Below are positions 9,701 through 16,541 of a DNA stretch of 64,000 bases, piece after piece (the stretch's first letter is position 1; every line of letters begins with the position of its first letter). The stretch is from contig DASWYF010000040.1 of assembly GCA_036405135.1 (NCBI GenBank), positions 124,001-188,000 on the forward strand, in the 5' to 3' direction. This stretch comes from Verrucomicrobiia bacterium. Its GTDB lineage: Bacteria > Verrucomicrobiota > Verrucomicrobiia > Limisphaerales > JAEYXS01. Made by a program: the position numbers and the translations under genes. The notes beneath the pieces were generated by a model. It had not been told where the DNA came from, searched no databases, and worked only from the letters and a program-made list of their open reading frames with translations.

Positions 9701-10057
9701 CGTGATAACGTCATCGGCCACGACCCCATGCAGAAGTGGCAGAAGAAAACGGCCGTTGTGATGGGCGAGAGCAATTACTCGAACGCGCACATGTTCCCCC
9801 TGCTCTACAAGACGCTGGGCATCGGTGAACTCGTCGGCATGCCCGTCCCCGGCACCGGCACGGCTGTCTGGTGGGAAACGCAGATGGACAAGACGATCTA
9901 CTTCGGCATCCCGCAAGTGGGCATCAAAGACCGCCAAGGCAAGTATCTGGAGAATCAACAACTGGAACCGGATCACCGCGTCAGCAACGACCCGGAATCC
10001 GTCGCGAAGGGCAAGGATTTGCAGTTGGAGAAGGCGGTGGAGGTGTTGTTGAAGTAA
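6740..10057 (+). CDS. Periplasmic tricorn-like S41 peptidase
   Basis: A 1105-residue exported protein with a signal peptide (about 1-24). Residues about 25-560 carry TolB/tricorn-type beta-propeller repeats (LSPDGTKIVFSYRGDLYIV, WSPDGKSIAFASD, FSPDGRKLLYAGE). Residues about 565-630 are a highly charged K/E/D-only linker. After a second propeller part come a PDZ-like domain (about 800-900, DKSGMKIKAGQVIEKIDG) and the S41 protease core with IRSMGDTAFRDFYSE and DTRFNGGGWLHDDL. The expected nucleophile is Ser1014 in GESNYSNAHMFP, where classical tricorn has S-D-G-D; the flanking acidic residues are missing. Such enzymes degrade peptides; periplasmic location is inferred. No obvious partner genes are adjacent. 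Confidence 0.88.
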   Translation: MPRLSRILFALLVTLVCATSLRAADPLWLRYPALSPDGTKIVFSYRGDLYIVPSKGGSAIPLTMHEAQDFMPVWSPDGKSIAFASDRHGNFDVFLIPAEGGEAKRLTYHSAYDYPTDFTPDGKNVLFYSQRMDSPLNQQFPNRTLQELYQIPIDGGRPYQILTTPAQDARFDKAGTRILYHDRKGYENEWRKHHTSSIARDVWMYDKESGKHTQLTSFNGEDRNPIWSPNEKEVYYLSEKSGSFNVWKMPLATPDKAVQVTEHTNHPVRFLSSSKKGDLCYSYDGELYLVKGGSGKPQKVSIQIAADRKRNDSQFVNLSGDATEMALSPKGKEIAFVVRGEIFVVSIDHKITKRITNTPEQERSISFSPDGRKLLYAGERNGSWNIYEASIAREEDLHFYSSTLINETALLGDAAETFQPRYSPDGKEVAYLEERTTLKVLNLASKQSRVVLPGDANYSYTDGDQWFDWSPDGKWFLVNFLDKNRWSMEVGLLDAAGGKPPVNLTKSGYEDERPQWMMKGKLLLWFTDRHGMRSHGSWGANQDAYGMFLTQEAYDRFNQTKAEYELLQEREKKDKDKEKDKKDDDKKPAEDKDKKPDEAKKDEPKKEATAKDEKKDKDKEKVEPVKIELDGIEKRVTRLTIHSSDLADAVITPDGETLLYLAKFEKGYDLWQHKPRESETKLLVKLGADSGRLHMDEEGKNVFVLAGGKITKVEISGAKQTGINFSAEMELNRAAERAYIFEHAWRQVLKKFYVKDLHKVDWALYEKAYARFLPHIDNNWDFAEMLSEMLGELNASHTGSGYRPSTPNGDSTANLGAFFENTPKGPGWKILEVIENGPLDKSGMKIKAGQVIEKIDGVTIDENTNPYALLNRKANKPVLLSLLDPANNTRWDETVKPITQGDEDELLYQRWIKSRREMVDKLSGGKIGYAHIRSMGDTAFRDFYSEVLGRNTDKQAIVIDTRFNGGGWLHDDLTDLLSGKSYFTYIPRDNVIGHDPMQKWQKKTAVVMGESNYSNAHMFPLLYKTLGIGELVGMPVPGTGTAVWWETQMDKTIYFGIPQVGIKDRQGKYLENQQLEPDHRVSNDPESVAKGKDLQLEKAVEVLLK

Positions 10058-10097
10058 AATCAGTGGCGAAATCGGAAATCACAATTAAGTTATTCGT

Positions 10098-10625
10098 ATG
10101 CAGAATTATATTTGGGCCGACCGGTTTAAGCAGGTCTATGACGCGGGCGTGTTGCGCTACAACAACGGCACGCAGGATGCCAAGAGCCTTTTCAGCAAGG
10201 AAGAGGTGGAGTTTCTGGCGTCCATCGGCTGCACTGCGCAGGAGTTGTTCGATTTTGTGGAAGATTTCTGCCGGTGGAATGAACCCGTTTATTCCGATGT
10301 GCTGCTGGTGACGGCTGTGCGGCGTGAATATTTTCTGACGGTTCAGAAAGGGAAGCATAGCAACCACGTCATCGATTCGGACAAGCTACCGGCCAAGTCG
10401 GCGGCCATCGGACGTATCACATGGTTACCGCGCATCATCGAGAAGGCGAAAGCGAAGTTGCGTGGGGAGATGCCGCCGGAGTTGATGTATGGGTGTGGCG
10501 GGGATCGGCCGTTCTTAAGGAGTGTGAATATCAGTCTGGCGGATTTTCTCCGCTACACTTGGGAAGTAAATGGCGACGAACAAAAAATCCTCGCCTACGT
10601 GAACGAACAAAAAGCGAAAGTATAG
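10098..10625 (+). CDS. DUF5069-like protein
   Basis: A 175-residue cytosolic protein. The C-terminal half (LPRIIEKAKAKLRGEMPPEL at about 111-130, then PFLRSVNISLADFLRYTWE) matches the DUF5069 pattern also seen at 5653. The N-terminal 90 residues (FKQVYDAGVLRYNNGTQDAK) are an extension that the shorter paralogue lacks. Function is unknown. It starts 40 bp after the protease gene on the same strand; a palindromic composite repeat begins 16 bp after its stop. Confidence 0.7.
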   Translation: MQNYIWADRFKQVYDAGVLRYNNGTQDAKSLFSKEEVEFLASIGCTAQELFDFVEDFCRWNEPVYSDVLLVTAVRREYFLTVQKGKHSNHVIDSDKLPAKSAAIGRITWLPRIIEKAKAKLRGEMPPELMYGCGGDRPFLRSVNISLADFLRYTWEVNGDEQKILAYVNEQKAKV

Positions 10626-10640
10626 CAGGAAGGCCGAGCA

Positions 10641-10781
10641 CCCCTCACCCCAGCCCTCTCCCCTCCAAGGGGCGAGGGAGATGGGAGCGGTAGGTTTCGA
10701 CGATGGCAAGTCGAGGTTATTACGTGGCCTTGACGAAAAGAGTCAGGGCTCAAGAGACTTTCGCCCTACCGGGATATCGGT
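10641..10781 (+). repeat. Composite palindromic intergenic repeat, copy 1
   Basis: Two parts. The first is a pyrimidine-rich arm (CCCTCACCCCAGCCCTCTCC from 10642) with its complement GGGGCGAGGGAG (10669-10680). The second carries GCCTTGACG (10727) and ends in CGCCCTACCGG (10762-10772), the other half of a second inverted repeat opening with AGGGC. The same two-part layout recurs at 15751-15910. It may act as a terminator or be a non-autonomous mobile element; only the recurrence is seen. Confidence 0.6.
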
Positions 10782-11606
10782 TCACCCTCTGAGGCCTACG
10801 ATATCCATGCGCTTGGCGGTTTCGCGGTAGGCTTCTTCGACCCATTCGACGATGCGTTTTGGGTCAGGAGAGTATTCTAGTTCGATGGAGACGACGCCGT
10901 TGGGGATCGCGAGTTCTTTGATGGCTTGGAGGTAGGGTTCGAATTTCACGACACCGCGGCCGGGCGGGAGATCGCCGTGGACTTTGCCGTCGCAATCACT
11001 GAGGTGGACGTGGATGGCTTTGTTTTTGAGTTTGAGGACGTCGCTCGGGCAGGTGTCGGATAAGACGAGGTGGCTGATGTCGATGTTCGCTTTCACGCGC
11101 GGGTGATTCACTTCATCGACGAAGCGGACCATCTCAGGGATATTGTTCAGGAGGCTGAGGCGGAAGGGTTCAAGTTCCAAGGCGATATCGATCTTTTTTT
11201 TCGCGGCGTAATCGCCGAGCTCGCGGCAGGTATCAACGGCGTATTGCCACTGGGCGGCAGCAGGGATGACTTCGCGTTGCCAGATGTATTCACCGAGGAC
11301 GAGGAGGATGTTTTTCGCGCCCCAGGTTTTGGCGAGGTCGATGAACTTTTTGGTGCGCTCGACGTGATAGGCGCGGACGGGATCGTTGAAATCGATGAGG
11401 CCCACGGAGACGACGGGTAAAGAGATGATGGGCAGCTCGAGTTTTTCGCAGGTGTTCGCCACGAGGCTCACTTCTTTTTTCGAGATGCCGACGGCTTCCG
11501 TGAAGATGTCCACGCAATCAAAGCCGATGCGGGAGATGTGCTTGAGGCCGGTGGCGGTATCGACGCCTGCTTGCTGAAATGCGCTGTTGATGATGCCGAG
11601 CTTCAT
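10782..11606 (-). CDS. Sugar phosphate isomerase/epimerase family protein (TIM barrel)
   Basis: The reading frame is open to 11693, but the ATG at 11606 (MKLGIINSAFQQAGVD) fits the family start and gives 274 residues. It belongs to the xylose-isomerase-like/AP endonuclease 2 TIM-barrel superfamily. Metal-ligand candidates are E in IALELEPFRLSLL, D/H in KANIDISHLVLS, H in IHVHLSDCDGKVHGDLPPG and E near the end in VVSIELEYSPDP. HGDLPPGRG is typical of hydroxypyruvate isomerase/inosose dehydratase-like enzymes. No signal peptide remains with this start. Substrate unknown; it is isolated from other sugar genes, between repeats. Confidence 0.82.
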   Translation of the reverse strand: MKLGIINSAFQQAGVDTATGLKHISRIGFDCVDIFTEAVGISKKEVSLVANTCEKLELPIISLPVVSVGLIDFNDPVRAYHVERTKKFIDLAKTWGAKNILLVLGEYIWQREVIPAAAQWQYAVDTCRELGDYAAKKKIDIALELEPFRLSLLNNIPEMVRFVDEVNHPRVKANIDISHLVLSDTCPSDVLKLKNKAIHVHLSDCDGKVHGDLPPGRGVVKFEPYLQAIKELAIPNGVVSIELEYSPDPKRIVEWVEEAYRETAKRMDIVGLRG

Positions 11607-11760
11607 AGGAATGGGCGCGAAACTAAACCGTTCCCGAGTGAATGAAAACATTGATTTGAGCGAGAAGGAGAAATCCCGAATCCAAAGTTCCAAGCTCCAG
11701 AGAAAATTTAAACATCAAGGAGTTTTCGCGCACAGGCCCAAATTCGAGAACCTGTGGGTG

Positions 11761-11807
11761 CTCTCACCCCTCACCCCTGCCCTCTCCCCGTTGAGGGGAG
11801 AGGGAGA
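11761..11807 (+). repeat. Palindromic pyrimidine/purine repeat
   Basis: TGCCCTCTCCCCGTTG followed by GAGGGGAGAGGGAG forms an almost perfect hairpin. Its pyrimidine arm (CACCCCTCACCC) is the same type as at 10641. It lies in the 542-bp gap between the epimerase and EamA genes. Confidence 0.65.
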
Positions 11808-11903
11808 ACATTTGTCGCTGCTGGCTGAAGTTGGAAGTCACAGGCGGGCGAAACTTTAAATGCATTGTGTGGATGCAGCTAAATCTCGCACTTCCGCGCA
11901 TAG

Positions 11904-12108
11904 TTGACATAGGGAAACACTACTGACACCTTCGCGGGCGTGTTCGTAAATCTGCCGAAAGTTAGCAAGCGTCCGGTATGCGTAAAGGCATGCTGGCCGG
12001 TTGCCATTTGGGCAGCCAAGCGTCCGGTGACGCCACGGCAGGATTCGCGAATGTAGCATTATAAACTTTCCGAAACCCGCCGTGATATTCGCGGCGGGTT
12101 TTCTTTTT
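11904..12108 (+). ncRNA. Candidate structured leader RNA or riboswitch upstream of the EamA exporter
   Basis: A noncoding stretch with several nested helices. A closing helix pairs TTCG..AATC.TGCC (11943-11956) with GGCA.GATT..CGAA (12037-12051). Inside are hairpins ATGC/GCAT (11978-11991), TGCC/GGCA (12002-12014) and GCGTC-CGGT-GACGC (12020-12033). The 11-mer AAGCGTCCGGT occurs twice (11967, 12018). GAAAGTT (11957-11963) is exactly complementary to AACTTTC (12064-12070), just before the terminator hairpin, as an attenuator would need. A TTGACA lies at 11904-11909 but no good -10 follows. I do not recognise a known class. Confidence 0.4.
12073..12108 (+). terminator. Strong rho-independent terminator upstream of the EamA gene
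   Basis: AAACCCGCCG (12073-12082) and CGGCGGGTTT (12092-12101) make a perfect 10-bp stem with a 9-nt loop, followed by TCTTTTT. No coding gene precedes it on this strand, so it either ends a small RNA or is the expression platform of a leader controlling the exporter whose ATG is at 12149. Confidence 0.85.
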
Positions 12109-12148
12109 CCGCTGCGATGCTACACCGGGTCACTCGGGAGGCATAAAC

Positions 12149-13114
12149 ATGAGCACCAATACTAACGCCTCCGCTCCGTCTCGCAGCCTGTTGATCGCGG
12201 CCTTCATCGCGCTCTACACAGTCTGGGGTTCCACGTATCTCGCCATTCGCGTGGCGGTGGAATCGTTGCCGCCGTTTCTGATGGCGGGGGCGCGCTTTGT
12301 GATCGCGGGCGCCCTGCTCTATCTGTTCATGCGCCTGCGGGGTGATGCGCGGCCTACGTTGCAGCATTGGAAGAATTCTTTTATCTCCGGAACGCTTTTG
12401 CTGCTGGGTGGTAACGGATTGGTGGTGTGGGCGGAGCAATATGTCACCAGTGGATTGGCGGCGCTCATCATCGCGATTGTGCCGTTGTGGATCGCGTTGT
12501 TGGATTGGGCGCGACCGCAGGGGGAACGTCCGAGCGGGAAGAATATTCTCGGCATCGCGATCGGGTTTGCGGGCGTCATCCTCTTGGTGATGGGTCAGGG
12601 TAAAGATGTGCATGGGGCGGGCGTCCATGTGGGCGGGATCATCGCGCTCGTCTTTGCGTGCATCCTCTGGGCATGGGGCTCGCTCTTCATGAAACACAAC
12701 GCGCGGCCGACGTCACCATTGCTCGGCGTGGGCATGCAGATGTTGTGCGGGGGCGCGACGCAATTGCTCGTGGGCCTGATGCGCGGGGAGATGGCGCAGA
12801 CGGATTTCAGCGCGTTCACGAACCGTTCGCTGATCGCGTTTGTGTATCTGGTGGTGGTGGGTTCCTGGATCGGTTTCAGCGCTTACATCTGGCTGTTGCA
12901 AGTGTGCAATCCTTCGCTGGTGGCGACGTATGCGTATGTGAATCCGATCGTGGCAGTGTTCCTCGGATGGTGGTTGCTGGATGAGCATTTGAATGGGCAG
13001 ACCATCATGGCGGCAGCGGTCATTGTGGTGGGCGTGTGCGTGATCACGTTGCCGAAGAATTTCGGGGAGATGGTGAACCGCGGAATACGCAGACTACGCG
13101 GAAACTGGGGATGA
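12149..13114 (+). CDS. yedA: EamA-family drug/metabolite exporter (YedA-like)
   Basis: A 321-residue inner-membrane protein with about ten hydrophobic helices arranged as two EamA repeats. Typical phrases are YTVWGSTYLAIRVAVESLPP (about 22-41), GGNGLVVWAEQYVTSGLAAL (about 87-106) and ATYAYVNPIVAVFLGWWLLDE (about 258-278). These match the YedA/RhaT-like subgroup; the exported compound is not known. A good Shine-Dalgarno (GGGAGG, 12136-12141) sets the start. The last codons (NRGIRRLRGNWG) come from a simple repeat, CGCGGAATACGCAGACTACGC, running over the end of the gene. A structured leader with a terminator lies immediately upstream. Confidence 0.9.
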   Translation: MSTNTNASAPSRSLLIAAFIALYTVWGSTYLAIRVAVESLPPFLMAGARFVIAGALLYLFMRLRGDARPTLQHWKNSFISGTLLLLGGNGLVVWAEQYVTSGLAALIIAIVPLWIALLDWARPQGERPSGKNILGIAIGFAGVILLVMGQGKDVHGAGVHVGGIIALVFACILWAWGSLFMKHNARPTSPLLGVGMQMLCGGATQLLVGLMRGEMAQTDFSAFTNRSLIAFVYLVVVGSWIGFSAYIWLLQVCNPSLVATYAYVNPIVAVFLGWWLLDEHLNGQTIMAAAVIVVGVCVITLPKNFGEMVNRGIRRLRGNWG

Positions 13115-13123
13115 GGTTTTGTA

Positions 13124-13696
13124 TCAGAGAGAATGTGTGGAGTCTTTTTTGGGAATACGGAGATAATGAGCTATCTCCTTGGTTCGCCCTGTGCGTTCCA
13201 TCAATTCATACCAGATCGTCTCACGAATGGTGTCCAGTTCTTTGCCAAGCTGGTTGTTCCAGAAGCGCATAACTTTGATGCCTTGGCTGGCCAGATATTC
13301 GTCGCGAACAACGTCTTTCATCTGCTGGCCGGGAAAACCGTGACTACTGCCATCCAGTTCCACAGCGAGACGGGCATCTGGGCAATAGAAATCCAAGAAG
13401 TAGTTACCGCATGCATATTGCCTGCGAAATTTGAATTCATTGAACCGGCGGTCTCGCGATAGACGCCAAAGTTGTTTTTCGGCATCGGTTGGTTTTTTTA
13501 CGAAGTCGGCGGGCGAGGTTTTTGGCTTTGGTGGTGCGGGTGCGATATTTCTCTTGGGTTGTGTAAGGCAGTTTTGTTTTGGGGTGGGTCGAGGGGCACC
13601 CTCATCCTCAATCCTTCTCCCGTTAGGGAGAAGGAGGTTTTTAGCTGCGTTGCTATCGAACTCTCCCTTGAGTGATTTGTTCTGCTCGGTTGGCAT
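13124..13696 (-). CDS. DUF559 (Vsr-like) endonuclease-fold protein with a repeat-derived N-terminal segment
   Basis: A 190-residue protein. Residues about 66-170 are a DUF559 domain, related to very-short-patch-repair endonucleases: EKQLWRLSRDRRFNEFKFRR, then YFLDFYCPDARLAVELDGSSH with the acidic pair and Q of the PD-(D/E)XK fold, then KVMRFWNNQLGKELD. No function has been shown for most such proteins. Residues about 21-35 (LLLPNGRRIEDEGAP) are the translation of a palindromic repeat also found outside genes at 16205. It stands alone, convergent with the EamA gene. The first part of the protein may be dispensable or the true start may be internal. Confidence 0.7.
   Translation of the reverse strand: MPTEQNKSLKGEFDSNAAKNLLLPNGRRIEDEGAPRPTPKQNCLTQPKRNIAPAPPKPKTSPADFVKKPTDAEKQLWRLSRDRRFNEFKFRRQYACGNYFLDFYCPDARLAVELDGSSHGFPGQQMKDVVRDEYLASQGIKVMRFWNNQLGKELDTIRETIWYELMERTGRTKEIAHYLRIPKKDSTHSL
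13591..13636 (+). repeat. Dispersed palindromic repeat embedded in the DUF559 gene
   Basis: The first 33 bp, 13591-13623, are identical to 16205-16237; both then continue into an arm (GGGAGAAGGA or GGAGAAGGA) complementary to the preceding TCCTTCTCCC. Here the element lies in frame within a coding sequence on the opposite strand. Confidence 0.8.
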
Positions 13697-13749
13697 TGGG
13701 CTGAAAAGATTTTTGAACTTGGTTTCGTTGAAAATTCAGCCCGCTAGAA

Positions 13750-15201
13750 TCACTCTGAGCTGTCTTTGAGTTCTTTGAGGAGGATGGCGGTGACTTTTTC
13801 GCAGTCTATTTTTGTTTTGTTGAAGAAATCGACCAGGCTGACAGCGTCTGAGCGCAGGATGGCCAGTAAAAGATGCTCTGCGCCGGTGAAGGAAAACCCC
13901 GCTTTTTTCGCCTCTTGATGGGCTGCTTCCAGCATGGCATGGGCGTTCAGGGTATAGGGAATTGGCGCGGTGCTTTCGGGTGAGACCTTATCCTGATAGA
14001 TCGCTGTAATCTCATTTCTCACCAGCTCCAGAGTTAGCCCTTGGCGATGCATTACTTGCACGGCTACCCCACTACCCAACGTCATAAGACCGGCCAGCAC
14101 TTGCAGAGTTCCCACGGTGGAGAGTGCCACGGTTCTGGATTCAGTCTGAGCTGCTTGTAAGGCTTTGAGCACGCGCGGAGAGAACTCATTTCCGTGCGCG
14201 TTTATAGGTTCGTTGGTGAAGGTACGATCCCACATATCCTCTGCAGGACCGGCAGAGAAGTTCGGGTCCAGTTCCCGCAAGATGGCTTCCCGCACTTGTT
14301 TGATGTCCAACTCGGTAGAGCAGATGATTTTTGCGGCAGGTCCTCCGGCTTGCAGCAGTCCCAAGAAAACGTGTTCCGTGCCGAAATACGTGTGATAGAG
14401 GGCCTTTTGCTCTTGGTGCCCGACGGCAAAAACAGTTTTCAAACGGGGGCCTTCAGGAAGGACTGTCGCATCTGGCTGGCGTGGAATCTCGTCCAGAGCC
14501 GCGATTATCTTTTTCTCGATCTCACCCCAATCTCCGCCGAGATGCTGCATCACGTTCACGGCCACGCCCTGCCCCAACTGGCACAATCCGAAGAGCAGAT
14601 GGAGATCGTCAATAGCTTGCCCCCTGCGCTGTGCTTCGGCACGCGCCAGAGAGAGGACCTGACGGGCCCGAGGTGTAAAATCTATGTCATCTGGAAAAGA
14701 CCCGGATTTAGGCTGGGTGAACAGATTCAAAATACGACGCACCCATCCCGGAGATTCGGATTCATTCGGCCCAGAAGCGAAACCAGTCGGAATCTGCTCC
14801 AACAGTCTGTTGGAGATGTTTTCGGGCTTAACCCCGATTTCATCAAACCATTTCGTCACCTGCCCTTTCGTTTTCAGGATCCCCAACAGGAGATGTTCTG
14901 TGCCGACGAAATCATGACGCAAGCTGGCCGCCTCTGCTGAGGCCAGGTCGAGGATCTGCTGGGCTATGGGGGCATAAGAGATTTCCTTGCGATTATCAGC
15001 GGGATTTAGATCAGAGGCGAAAATCAATTTAAGTCCATCAGGATCAATCGAAAAATCTTTCAAGACTGCATGCGCGGCGCCATCTCCGCTCTCGAACAGG
15101 CCGAGAAACAAGTGCACATCACTGATCTCAGCATGGCCGCGGCTTTCTGCCTCATGGCGGGCTGAGGCCAAAACCGTTTTCGCGCGAGGAGTGAAGGTCA
15201 T
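13750..15201 (-). CDS. Protein of three tandem Clp-N modules without an AAA+ domain
   Basis: A 483-residue soluble protein. Three copies of the double Clp amino-terminal repeat domain are seen at about 1-140, 173-315 and 335-480. Each has the FTPRA(K/R)xVLxxA(R)xEA start and a second-half phrase such as FVGTEHLLLGILKT, YFGTEHVFLGLLQAG or FTGAEHLLLAILRSD. In ClpA/ClpC this domain receives substrates and adaptors, but the ATPase modules (Walker A/B) are entirely absent and the gene ends after the third copy. A plausible role is an adaptor or decoy binding Clp substrates. Shine-Dalgarno AAGGA precedes the start at suitable spacing. No clp gene is in the window. Confidence 0.85.
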   Translation of the reverse strand: MTFTPRAKTVLASARHEAESRGHAEISDVHLFLGLFESGDGAAHAVLKDFSIDPDGLKLIFASDLNPADNRKEISYAPIAQQILDLASAEAASLRHDFVGTEHLLLGILKTKGQVTKWFDEIGVKPENISNRLLEQIPTGFASGPNESESPGWVRRILNLFTQPKSGSFPDDIDFTPRARQVLSLARAEAQRRGQAIDDLHLLFGLCQLGQGVAVNVMQHLGGDWGEIEKKIIAALDEIPRQPDATVLPEGPRLKTVFAVGHQEQKALYHTYFGTEHVFLGLLQAGGPAAKIICSTELDIKQVREAILRELDPNFSAGPAEDMWDRTFTNEPINAHGNEFSPRVLKALQAAQTESRTVALSTVGTLQVLAGLMTLGSGVAVQVMHRQGLTLELVRNEITAIYQDKVSPESTAPIPYTLNAHAMLEAAHQEAKKAGFSFTGAEHLLLAILRSDAVSLVDFFNKTKIDCEKVTAILLKELKDSSE

Positions 15202-15750
15202 TCGCAGGTTCCTTTCCCGGTTTGGATGATTGCAACTGTGTAGAGGAAAACCGGTAGCAACAGGAAATACAAAACAGAAATTCCAACCGAATGGGTCAAC
15301 GGAATGGAGGAGATTTTGACAGGATCAACAGAGGGACAGGATGGGGAAACTCACCACGGAGACACAGATTTACGCTTTTGGACCCCGACCAAAAGGTGCG
15401 GGGTAAATTTACGATTTACGAGGAAAGGCAGCTTCAAATGTTAAGTTACGTGGATTGGGATTTTTGGATGTTCTTGTCAGTGAAAAGGTTGGGGTTTCAT
15501 CACAAATTTTAGCGAAAAGTGGTGGTTTTCTTGAGAGGTTTGTGACATAGATTTAGATGCTGGCAGCTCGCTGCTGGTAAAGGAGAGGCTGCAAGCCTGT
15601 TTCGGGTTCCTAGTTTTGAGTTTCGAGTTGGGAACATGAAAGGTTCAACATCCTCAAGCCAATGGTTCGTTGGAATTATTTGGCAATCCTTATGGAATCA
15701 TCAGGGCCGAGGTTCGGCTTCCGAGCGGGGGGAATGAGTGAGGTGTAGTG

Positions 15751-15915
15751 CCTCCTCTCCCCGTGTCCTCTCCTCCAGCTAGCCGAAGTTCGGCTTCCAA
15801 CTGGAGGAGAGGGGGATGGGAAGCGATGGGCTTTCGGCGGTGGTGGGGTGTGGTTATCACGGTGCCTTGACGTAAAGAGTTAGGGCGGCGGAGCACCACC
15901 GCCCTACCGGATTAG
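15751..15915 (+). repeat. Composite palindromic intergenic repeat, copy 2
   Basis: Same layout as 10641-10781: a pyrimidine arm (CCTCTCCTCC, 15767-15776) with its complement GGAGGAGAGG (15803-15812), then GGGATGGGA, GCCTTGACG (15864) and a terminal inverted repeat AGGGCGGCGG / CCACCGCCCT ending in ACCGG (15910). A small palindrome (AGCCGAAGTTCGGCT) sits in the loop of the first hairpin. Confidence 0.6.
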
Positions 15916-16204
15916 GATAGGATCTGTGGGTGGATCGGGCGCTGGATCAGGGCTCGTAAGCCGGAGGGGGAACGGGACGTCGACCGTGATTGTGTCGGGG
16001 AATCCCAAGTAGCCACTGCGGAACCGGCCGGGTGCTGACTGGCGTCAGGTGAAGTCCAAAGTTTTAACTTTGGAGTTCGGCGTCGAATCGACTTCTTTGA
16101 TTAGGAGGGTTGGGCGGGATAGCTCACAGGGGTCGGATGGTTTCATTGCTCTTTGACATAGTTTCTGAAGCCGAAGGCTGAAGGAAGAAGGCAGAATGAA
16201 GAAT

Positions 16205-16250
16205 GAGGGGCACCCTCATCCTCAATCCTTCTCCCGTGAAGGAGAAGGAA
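16205..16250 (+). repeat. Dispersed palindromic repeat, intergenic copy
   Basis: Identical over 33 bp to 13591-13623, followed by GAAGGAGAAGGA, complementary to the preceding TCCTTCTCCC. Intergenic here. Confidence 0.8.
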
Positions 16251-16469
16251 GAAGGGGCGGCGTGCTTCCTCAGAATGCTCCGCCTTTTTCTCAAGCTTTT
16301 GGCGTGGAGTGGCTGGCGAGGGTTTGGTTCGGGAGGAAAAGGCCGGATGCTAGAGTACCGCAGGACAGGATGCATCGACGGAGTCGCGCTGAACGGATCG
16401 GATGGAAGCTGCTTCAGGGGAATGTAGAATTAAGAAGGTTGAATGAAGAAAACAGGGAAGTGGGGAAAC

Positions 16470-16531
16470 ATCGAACATCCAACATCGAACATCCAACATC
16501 GAACATCCAACATCGAACTCCGAACATCGAG
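16470..16531 (+). repeat. 14-bp tandem repeat (three perfect units plus a diverged end)
   Basis: The unit ATCGAACATCCAAC is repeated perfectly at 16470, 16484 and 16498, with a partial diverged fourth unit to 16531. It is noncoding and lies just downstream of the ABC permease gene end. Confidence 0.9.
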
Positions 16532-16541
16532 AGGGGGAAGG

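Larger units (their letters stand above)
15202..16541. other. 1.3-kb intergenic region filled with short repeats
   Basis: No convincing gene is seen. Reading frames here are short, low in coding character and cross repeats. Recognised elements are ACAGGATCAACAGAGGGACA (15318), the composite palindrome at 15751-15915, a small palindromic direct repeat GCCGA(A/G)GTTCGGCTTCC at 15706 and 15782, an inverted repeat CCAAAGTTTTAACTTTGG (16056-16073), the 33-bp repeat at 16205, and a 14-bp tandem array at 16470. Its make-up suggests accumulated miniature elements between two transcription units. Confidence 0.7.

Noticed and set aside
11980-12010. SAM-IV riboswitch
   Set aside because: Only GCTGGCCGG agrees; the following core sequence and the expected pseudoknot elements are not there.
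15291-15512. 73-codon frame in the long spacer
   Set aside because: It runs through simple dispersed repeats (ACAGGATCAACAGAGGGACA and a CACCACGGAGACACAG type) and lacks coding character.
16470-16531. CRISPR array
   Set aside because: The repeats are directly adjacent 14-bp units without spacers, and there are no cas genes.
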